From the NCBI GenBank assembly GCA_018716365.1, contig DVKA01000112.1:1-6417 (forward strand): a stretch of 6,417 nt of DNA, written 5' to 3'. The notes beneath the pieces were generated by a model. It did no database searches. It was not told the DNA's origin and was given only the letters and a program-made list of their open reading frames with translations. The DNA is from Candidatus Caccocola faecipullorum (GTDB taxonomy: Bacteria; Synergistota; Synergistia; Synergistales; Synergistaceae). The first letter of the stretch is position 1. The number at the start of each line of letters is the position of its first letter. Below are positions 1 to 4,112 of this stretch, in pieces. A program made the translations under genes and the position numbers.

Positions 1-75
1 CATAGAGGCGGGGACTGCGGAGAGCGACCACTCGCTGTCTTCAACCGTTTTTTTCATTACTTGCTCTCTTGCCAT
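1..75 (-). CDS. N-terminal fragment of a gene running off the left edge; possibly an NCS1 (cytosine/purine-type) permease
   Basis: Reading leftward from the ATG at 75, 25 codons stay open to the window edge (MAREQVMKKTVEDSEWSLSA, then VPASM). A GGAG (complement of 85-88) lies 9 nt before the ATG, and a good promoter lies further upstream, so this is a real gene start and not a shadow frame. A second ATG at codon 7 has no better ribosome-binding site. The acidic stretch followed by W-S-L-S-x-V-P-x-S resembles the cytoplasmic N-terminus just before TM1 in NCS1 nucleobase permeases of the CodB type (L-x-x-V-P-x-S-x-R). That resemblance rests on fewer than ten residues and is a guess; no membrane segment is visible yet. 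The gene lies downstream of the HxlR gene on the same strand but is probably transcribed separately from its own promoter. Confidence 0.5.
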   Translation of the reverse strand, partial: MAREQVMKKTVEDSEWSLSAVPASM

Positions 76-136
76 AAAAAGACGCTCCGTTTCTTTGATT
101 TCTAAGCTATGCAACCGATTGTGCAAGCCGATGGGC

Positions 137-164
137 ATTATACAACGGAACGCGCTTTTTACAA
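137..164 (-). promoter_or_regulatory. Sigma70-type promoter for the left-edge gene
   Basis: On the minus strand, TTGTAA (complement of 159-164, 4/6 match to the -35 consensus) and a perfect TATAAT (complement of 137-142) are separated by 16 nt. Transcription would start near 130, leaving a leader of about 55 nt before the ATG at 75. The leader start carries two TTGCA copies 12 nt apart (in 107-125), which may be a regulator half-site pair, but this is not distinctive. Confidence 0.65.
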
Positions 165-210
165 AGGGGGATTAGGTATATTTTTCTCTTTTGTTTCTTT
201 CGCGGAAATT

Positions 211-249
211 GCGGTCAAACCGCGGCGCGCGGCAAACCGAGACGCGCCG
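211..249 (-). terminator. Possible weak hairpin terminator after the HxlR gene
   Basis: Just after the HxlR stop codon, the minus strand can form a 7-bp GC-rich stem (CGGCGCG/CGCGCCG, 243-249 with 223-229, 13-nt loop). A second 5-bp stem with a 3-nt loop (GCGGT/ACCGC, 211-223) follows and shares one base with it. No run of T follows either stem, so intrinsic termination would be poor. I record it because it separates the repressor from a gene that has its own promoter. Confidence 0.3.
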
Positions 250-264
250 TGGAAAAAATTGATT

Positions 265-651
265 TTACCGATTTTCGCTCCGTCCGAAATTTTCTGGACA
301 GCCGCGGCACACCCCGCCGCTGCCTCCGTCGTGATACTCCGCCGACCAGCGGCAGATGCTCTGGAGAATCGGTACGGCGGAGCGCCCCTTGTCCGTCAGC
401 GAATATTCGACGCGCGGCGGTATCTCGTCGTATGAGCGGCGCAGCGCCATGCCGCCTGCAAGGAGCTCCTTGAGCGCCGCTGATAGCACGGCGTCGGTGA
501 TGTCCGTAAGCTCCGCGCGCAGCTCGCCATAGCGCAGCGTCTTTTTCTGCGCGAGCACGCATATTATGCGGGATTTCCATTTCCCGCCGAAAAGCTCCAG
601 CCCGTATTCGAGCGGGCAGCGTATCTCCTTTTCCGTCTTTCTTCTGTACAT
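265..651 (-). CDS. HxlR-family winged-helix transcriptional regulator
   Basis: A 128-residue DNA-binding protein of the HxlR (MarR-like winged helix) family, whose members are usually dimeric repressors sensing redox or electrophile stress or metabolites. The family signature is clear: RCPLEYGLELFGGKWK at residues 11-26, then an R-Y-G-E-L helix, the recognition-helix region with L-S-x-A-L-K-E-L, and the wing Y-x-x-x-P-P-R-V-E-Y-S-L-T-D-K-G. I start at the ATG at 651: a GAAAGGGG (complement of 663-670) lies 11 nt upstream, while the ATG at 660 would leave only 2 nt, and a TTG at 690 would lie upstream of the apparent -10 box. Five cysteines are present (12, 31, 100, 115, 118). Cys12 is at the conserved N-terminal position used for thiol sensing in relatives such as YodB, and 115/118 form a C-terminal CxxC, so redox or metal sensing is plausible (inference). 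It is divergent from a flavin-binding protein gene, its likely target. Confidence 0.92.
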   Translation of the reverse strand: MYRRKTEKEIRCPLEYGLELFGGKWKSRIICVLAQKKTLRYGELRAELTDITDAVLSAALKELLAGGMALRRSYDEIPPRVEYSLTDKGRSAVPILQSICRWSAEYHDGGSGGVCRGCPENFGRSENR

Positions 652-676
652 CGCGCGCATCGCCCCTTTCGCCCTG

Positions 677-682
677 ATTATA
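677..682 (-). promoter_or_regulatory. -10 element for the HxlR gene
   Basis: A perfect TATAAT on the minus strand, with no convincing -35 at 16-19 nt (best hexamers GCATAA, CGCATA, TCGCAT). Transcription would start near 670, only about 20 nt before the chosen ATG at 651. This argues against the longer reading frame beginning at 690. Confidence 0.5.
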
Positions 683-725
683 CGCCGCAACGCGCGCTTT
701 ATGCGAGTTGCTATGAAAATAATAA

Positions 726-767
726 GCGGCTATTAAATTTCTTTATATCTTTAATTTCGTAAGCCGC
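726..767. repeat. Spaced inverted repeat around the AT-rich core of the divergent promoter region
   Basis: GCGGCT (726-731) and AGCCGC (762-767) are exact inverted copies flanking a nearly GC-free 30-nt stretch. Inside it, ATTAAA (732-737) and TTTAAT (750-755) are a second inverted pair, although the two pairs are not concentric (6 extra bases on the right). This could be a pair of regulator half-sites or simply AT-rich promoter DNA bounded by chance GC repeats. Its location between two divergent starts makes it a candidate for HxlR-family binding. Confidence 0.35.
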
Positions 768-777
768 GCGCTATACT
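750..777 (+). promoter_or_regulatory. Probable promoter for the flavin-binding protein gene
   Basis: TATACT at 772-777 matches the -10 consensus at 5 of 6 positions. The -35 is poor (TTTAAT at 750-755, 16-nt spacer, about 3/6), as expected for a promoter that is weak or controlled. The predicted start near 784 leaves a leader of about 35 nt ending in AAGGAGG. Confidence 0.5.
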
Positions 778-786
778 TGAATCAAG
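776..786. promoter_or_regulatory. Perfect 11-bp palindrome, candidate operator
   Basis: CTTGA-A-TCAAG is an exact inverted repeat with a single central base. It overlaps the last two bases of the -10 box and covers the expected transcription start of the flavoprotein gene, where a bound repressor would block initiation. The adjacent HxlR regulator is the obvious candidate to bind it (inference). Confidence 0.5.
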
Positions 787-818
787 CCAAGAAACACAGC
801 CGTTAAGGAGGATTTGAC

Positions 819-1217
819 ATGATGGATGAAAAAATAGTGAATCTGCTCAAAAACCAGCTCTGGTATCTCGCGACCTGCGACGGCGGCGAGCCGAACGCCG
901 TGCCCGTAGGCTTCAAGAAGGTCGCGGAGGACGGGACGCTGCTCATAGGCGACGTATTTTTCAAAGTTACGCTGAAGAACCTGCTCGCGAACGCGAACGT
1001 CTCTATCTCCGCCTGCGACGCCGCATCGGGCGAAGGCTATCAGGTCAAGGGCACGGCGGAATATTTCACGGAAGGCCCCGTCTTCGATGAGATAAAGGCG
1101 CTCGGCGAAGAGCTTTTCCACGGCAAGCTCGCGCCAAAGGGCGCGGTGCGCGTCACGCCGCGCAAGGCGATCGTCACGACGCCCGGCCCCGACAACAACA
1201 AGGTGACGGAGTACTAA
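819..1217 (+). CDS. Pyridoxamine 5'-phosphate oxidase family (FMN-binding split barrel) protein
   Basis: A 132-residue cytoplasmic protein of the small single-domain PNPOx-like family, which bind FMN (or sometimes F420 or heme) as dimers. Visible features are the N-terminal helix then W-Y-L-A-T-C (15-20), G-E-P-N-A-V-P-V-G-F (23-32), L-L-I-G-D (41-45) followed by F-F-K-V-T-L-K-N-L (47-55), the usual flavin-phosphate region, then V-S-I-S-A-C (61-66) and V-K-G-T-A-E-Y (76-82). It is far too short and too divergent to be the true vitamin B6 enzyme PdxH, and its substrate cannot be told from sequence. The start is set by a strong AAGGAGG at 805-811, 7 nt before the first ATG; a second ATG follows immediately. 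It is divergent from the HxlR gene and ends in its own terminator, so it is a single-gene unit, probably repressed by that regulator and possibly used in flavin-dependent redox or detoxification. Confidence 0.9.
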   Translation: MMDEKIVNLLKNQLWYLATCDGGEPNAVPVGFKKVAEDGTLLIGDVFFKVTLKNLLANANVSISACDAASGEGYQVKGTAEYFTEGPVFDEIKALGEELFHGKLAPKGAVRVTPRKAIVTTPGPDNNKVTEY

Positions 1218-1243
1218 GCTCCGCGCGCTTCCGCGAAACGCAG

Positions 1244-1280
1244 AACGGCCCGAAGGACGGCGAGTCCATCGGGCCGTTTT
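1244..1280 (+). terminator. Strong rho-independent terminator after the flavoprotein gene
   Basis: A perfect 10-bp stem (AACGGCCCGA at 1244-1253 with TCGGGCCGTT at 1269-1278) is extended by an inner 4-bp GGAC/GTCC stem (1255-1258 with 1264-1267) across a single A:A mismatch, with a 5-nt loop. It ends in TTTT (1277-1280). It starts 27 nt after the stop codon. Confidence 0.9.
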
Positions 1281-1296
1281 CGCATCCTGCGGCGCG

Positions 1297-1305
1297 TGCT
1301 ATATT
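1297..1305 (+). promoter_or_regulatory. Extended -10 promoter for the DUF4241 gene
   Basis: TGCTATATT carries the TGn extension and a 5/6 match to TATAAT, which can work without a good -35; none is visible (TTTTCG at 17-nt spacing). It lies just after the upstream terminator, and the predicted start near 1312 gives a leader of about 40 nt. Confidence 0.5.
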
Positions 1306-1353
1306 AGGCGTGAAATTTATCCGCGCGCGGACGCGGGAGACGGAGGGCTGACG

Positions 1354-2079
1354 ATGGCGGACAAAACAGAAAAATCTCCGCTTCAGGCGGCGTTTGAGAA
1401 AAATCTTAAATTTTTGAATCAGGAGAGCTATCCCGAGGATTTCTTCCGCGGCCTCTTCGGCGGAAAACTTACGACCGTCGCGGCGGGCGCTGTGGATTTT
1501 CCGACGGGGCGCGTCGTCCTCGCAGACCCGCTCTATTATCTCGGCACGAAGTACGAGACGCGGCTCGACCGCACCATACCTGCGGGCAGCTATGACGTGG
1601 AGCTTGCTGTGCTGCGCTCGCCCGTCGCGGGAATCCGCGTCGCGGCGGCGCGGCTCGTAATAAGCTCCGCGCCAGTCGTGAGCCGCGAGATAGCGATGCC
1701 GGAGGGACGCAGGCGCGAGGAGCTCGGACAGCCCGGCGTATGGACCTTCTTCGGCGTGGACGCCGGGCTCGCCTGTTTCGCTGACGCGCAGACGGCGGAG
1801 GAATACCGCGCATTCGCGGAGCAATGGCAGGAAGAGCACCCGGAGGGCAATATTTACGAGGATTACTTCGCGCGCCTCTTCGCTGAGAGCGCCGCGGCGC
1901 GTCCCGGCGTTCAGAGCGAGTACGGAGATTTCATCGCGTGGCGCGTGCCGGGAGGAAGCAGGCTGACTATGTTCACGAGCGGCCTCGGCGACGGCATATA
2001 CAGCGGTTACTGGGGGCTCGACGCGGACGGGAACGCCGCCGAGCTCGTCATACCTTTCATGAATCCAGAATTTTTCTAG
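1354..2079 (+). CDS. DUF4241 domain-containing protein
   Basis: A 241-residue soluble protein of unknown function that matches the DUF4241 family over most of its length. Recognisable elements are TGRVVLADPL at 51-60, then a P-x-G-x-Y-x-V-E-L-A turn and strand (76-85), R-V-A-A-A-R (95-100), F-G-V-D-A-G-L-A-C-F-A-D (133-144), and the C-terminal S-G-x-G-D-G-x-Y-x-x-Y-W-G-L-D-A-D-G at 209-226. The first 40 or so residues are a charged helical lead-in. No signal peptide or membrane segment is seen. The start is supported by GGAGG at 1342-1346, 7 nt before the ATG. The gene stands alone, with a terminator on each side and its own promoter, and shows no functional link to its neighbours. The family has no established biochemical role that I know of; members occur singly or in small clusters in many bacteria. 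Confidence 0.88.
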   Translation: MADKTEKSPLQAAFEKNLKFLNQESYPEDFFRGLFGGKLTTVAAGAVDFPTGRVVLADPLYYLGTKYETRLDRTIPAGSYDVELAVLRSPVAGIRVAAARLVISSAPVVSREIAMPEGRRREELGQPGVWTFFGVDAGLACFADAQTAEEYRAFAEQWQEEHPEGNIYEDYFARLFAESAAARPGVQSEYGDFIAWRVPGGSRLTMFTSGLGDGIYSGYWGLDADGNAAELVIPFMNPEFF

Positions 2080-2107
2080 GACTTCGCAGAGATTCCGCGC
2101 ATACGAA

Positions 2108-2150
2108 AGCGCCGCCGCAATTTACGCGGCGGCGCTGATTTGTATATTTT
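2108..2150. terminator. Hairpin terminator between convergent units, probably bidirectional
   Basis: A perfect 11-bp stem (AGCGCCGCCGC at 2108-2118 with GCGGCGGCGCT at 2126-2136) has a 7-nt loop. On the plus strand it is followed by the T-rich GATTTGTATATTTT (2137-2150), which ends the DUF4241 transcript. On the minus strand the same stem, 25 nt past the last hydrogenase-operon stop codon, is followed by only TTTCGTAT, so it may end that transcript less efficiently. Confidence 0.85.
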
Positions 2151-2161
2151 CGCCTAAATTC

Positions 2162-2407
2162 TTACTTAACGAGCGGCATTACCGTCTCTTCGAAGAATTT
2201 GTGCGCGGTCTCGGGCGCGACGCTGTATATTTTGCCGTCGATGTCTACCGAGACTCCGTGCTCGCAGTTGCCGAGGCAGAAGGAGCCCGTGAGGTTTATC
2301 TTGTCGTGCAGTCCGCGCGCCTCTATCTCGTGCTGGAAGTACTGGAGGACGTTGTAGGCCCCTTTCAGATAGCAGGAGGTTCCGTTGCAGATTTTTATGG
2401 AGACCAT
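2162..2407 (-). CDS. Small stand-alone thioredoxin-like [2Fe-2S] ferredoxin, hydrogenase accessory subunit
   Basis: An 81-residue protein that is one thioredoxin-like [2Fe-2S] domain. The ligands are C7-x4-C12 (I-C-N-G-T-S-C) and C44-x3-C48 (F-C-L-G-N-C), the same CX4C/CX3C pattern as NuoE. It aligns visibly with the C-terminal half of the HydC protein of this operon (I-K-x-C-x-G-T-x-C-x-x-x-G, then C-L-G-x-C). It lacks the N-terminal helical domain of NuoE, so it is a cluster-bearing module only. It is the last gene of the operon, and its ATG follows the hydA stop codon with no gap and in the same frame. A likely role is as an electron-transfer subunit or exchangeable electron carrier of the hydrogenase. 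It could correspond to the C-terminal [2Fe-2S] domain fused to HydA in T. maritima, or play the part of Desulfovibrio HndB. The identity of the fold is firm; the role is inferred from position. Confidence 0.9.
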   Translation of the reverse strand: MVSIKICNGTSCYLKGAYNVLQYFQHEIEARGLHDKINLTGSFCLGNCEHGVSVDIDGKIYSVAPETAHKFFEETVMPLVK

Positions 2408-4108
2408 TTACTCCGCCTCCTTCGCGTCGTAATGGACGTGGAGCAGCTCGTGTACCTTGCCCTTGAGCAGGCCGTTGTAGAGCGAAATCATCAGCGGGTT
2501 TTCCTCGGAGCGCTTGATGCTCGACATTCTGTCGGCCGAGTAGAGGCCCTTGCCGCGCAGCTCCTTTTCATCGCGCAGCGCGAAAGGCTGGCCCGCGCCG
2601 CAGACGCAGCCGCCGGGGCACGCCATGACCTCGACGAAGTCGTAGTGTTCGCCGGCCTTGATTCTCTCGATTATTTTGCGCGCGTTGCCGAGGCCGCTGA
2701 CGACGGCTATTTTCAGCGTGCGCTCGCCGTAGGCCACCTCGGCTTCCTTGACGCCCTCGTCGCCGCGGACGCCCTTGAAGGCTATCGCGCGCAGGGCCGC
2801 GGGCGATTTGTCGGAGGTTATGCGGCGCAGCACCGCTTCCGTGACGCCGCCCGTAACGCCGAAGATTACGCCCGCGCCGCTCATCGTGCCGAAAGGCATG
2901 TCTACAGCCTCAGGCTCCAGCTCGTCGAAGACGATGCCGGATTCCTTTATCATCTGGATAAGCTCCTGCGTCGTTATAACGAAGTCCGTGTCGGGGCCGG
3001 CCTCGCTGCGGAATTCCTCGCGCGCCGCCTCGGCCTTCTTCGCGGTGCAGGGCATGACTGCGACGTGGTAGTGCTTACGCGGCGAATGTTTGTGGTTTTC
3101 CTTTATGACGGAAGCGAACATCTGCATCGGCGAGCGGCAGGTCGAAAGGTAGGGCACGACCTCTGGCATATTCTTCTCGCAGAAGTTCACCCACGCGGGG
3201 CAGCAGGAGGTGAAGAGCGGCATCTCGTCCGTCCCGCCGTTCGCTAGCTTTTCCAGGAACTCGGCGGACTCTTCGAGCACCGTGAGGTCGGCTCCCGTAG
3301 AGGTGTCGAAGACCTCGTTGAAGCCCATGCGGCGCAGCGCCGCGACGATGCGGCCCATAGCGTTCTCGCCGCCGCCTATGCCGAACTCTTCGCCTATCGC
3401 GACGCGCACGGCGGGCGCTATCTGGACGGAGACGCGCGCCTTCTTGTCGTCAAGCGCCTTCCAGACCTTCGCCGTGTCGTTCTTGACGACTATCGCGCCG
3501 GTCGGGCAGACCGCGGCGCACTGACCGCAGCCGACGCAGTTGCTTTCGGCAATCGGGATGTCGAAGACGGTGCTTATCGTCATCTTCGAGCCGCGGCGCG
3601 CGAAGTCTATCGCGCCGACGCTCTGTATTTCGTTGCACATTCTGACGCAGTCGCCGCAGAGGATGCACTTGTTGTGGTCGCGCGATATGCAGAGAGACGA
3701 GTCGTCGCGCCGCGGCTCCGACGCGCCGTTCGGGAAGCGCACGCCGTCTATGTTGAAGCGCATAGCGAGGTCCTGAAGCTTGCATTTGCCGTTGTTGTGG
3801 CAGGTGGTGCAGTCGCGGCAGTGGTCGGCGAGCAGCAGTTCGAGTATCATCTTGCGGTATTTGCGCAGCCGCTCCGTGTTCGTCCATATCTCCATGCCCT
3901 CTTTCGGCGGCGTGGAGCAGGCGGCATCAAGTCCGCCCCATTTGTTCTCGACCATGCACATACGGCATGCGCCGTAAATAGACAATTCAGAGTAGTAGCA
4001 GAAGGTCGGGAGCTGGATGCCCGCCTTGCGTATGACTTCGAGGACGTTTTTCTCTCCCGCTATCTCGACGGGGATTCCGTCTATCGTCATATATTTTTTC
4101 TGTTCCAT
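2408..4108 (-). CDS. hydA: [FeFe] hydrogenase catalytic subunit, NAD(P)-linked/bifurcating type (HydA/HndD)
   Basis: A 566-residue soluble enzyme that reversibly reduces protons to H2. Domains in order: plant-type [2Fe-2S] (C37, C48, C51, C64); His-Cys3 [4Fe-4S] (H96, C100, C103, C109); two-cluster ferredoxin domain (C148/C151/C154/C158 and C191/C194/C197/C201); then the H-cluster domain with motif 1 T-S-C-C-P-A-W (C302 proton relay, C303 ligand), motif 2 M-P-C-T-A-K-K-A-E (C354) and motif 3 from E493 to P508 (C497, C501); and the small-subunit-like tail ending H-E-L-L-H-V-H-Y. Against Clostridium CpI, remembered proton-path residues are kept (E280, E283, C302, S322), with Lys at 287 where CpI has Arg. 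Motif 3 has Ala505 where Gly is usual and an extra Cys503. An AAGGAGGG lies about 8 nt before the ATG at 4108; the gap from hydB is 4 nt. Electrons would pass between the HydB flavin and the H-cluster. It lacks a C-terminal [2Fe-2S] extension. H-cluster assembly needs HydE/F/G, absent here. Confidence 0.96.
   Translation of the reverse strand: MEQKKYMTIDGIPVEIAGEKNVLEVIRKAGIQLPTFCYYSELSIYGACRMCMVENKWGGLDAACSTPPKEGMEIWTNTERLRKYRKMILELLLADHCRDCTTCHNNGKCKLQDLAMRFNIDGVRFPNGASEPRRDDSSLCISRDHNKCILCGDCVRMCNEIQSVGAIDFARRGSKMTISTVFDIPIAESNCVGCGQCAAVCPTGAIVVKNDTAKVWKALDDKKARVSVQIAPAVRVAIGEEFGIGGGENAMGRIVAALRRMGFNEVFDTSTGADLTVLEESAEFLEKLANGGTDEMPLFTSCCPAWVNFCEKNMPEVVPYLSTCRSPMQMFASVIKENHKHSPRKHYHVAVMPCTAKKAEAAREEFRSEAGPDTDFVITTQELIQMIKESGIVFDELEPEAVDMPFGTMSGAGVIFGVTGGVTEAVLRRITSDKSPAALRAIAFKGVRGDEGVKEAEVAYGERTLKIAVVSGLGNARKIIERIKAGEHYDFVEVMACPGGCVCGAGQPFALRDEKELRGKGLYSADRMSSIKRSEENPLMISLYNGLLKGKVHELLHVHYDAKEAE
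2416..2422 (-). promoter_or_regulatory. Ribosome-binding site inside the end of hydA, setting the start of the 81-aa gene
   Basis: A perfect AAGGAGG (complement of 2416-2422) forms part of the codons for Lys-Glu-Ala near the HydA C-terminus, 8 nt before the ATG at 2407. It supports true independent initiation of the small protein and not merely translation left over from an interrupted fusion gene. Confidence 0.85.
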
Positions 4109-4112
4109 CGGG

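Noticed and set aside
500..520. Recurring AGCTCCGCGCGC strings (near 510, 1216 and 6168)
   Set aside because: They fall in unrelated coding and non-coding contexts without conserved flanks; they are expected from the GC-rich codon bias and are not a dispersed repeat.
652..690. Longer HxlR protein starting at TTG 690 or ATG 660
   Set aside because: The TATAAT at 677-682 lies downstream of the 690 start, and the ribosome-binding site is only 2 nt from the 660 start; the ATG at 651 fits the spacing and the family N-terminus best.
1174..1839. 221-codon minus-strand frame over the terminator and DUF4241 gene
   Set aside because: It runs through a strong intrinsic terminator and is Arg-rich and antisense to a gene with clear family motifs and a good ribosome-binding site.
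2162..2407. The 81-aa gene as a pseudogene remnant of a broken NuoE or HydA
   Set aside because: All four cluster cysteines, an intact frame, a perfect ribosome-binding site and an immediate operon position argue for a functional gene.
2201..3247. Long 348-codon plus-strand open frame opposite hydA
   Set aside because: It lies wholly antisense to hydA and the 81-aa gene, has Ala/Arg/Val/Asp-rich composition typical of a GC-rich shadow frame, and has no recognisable domain.
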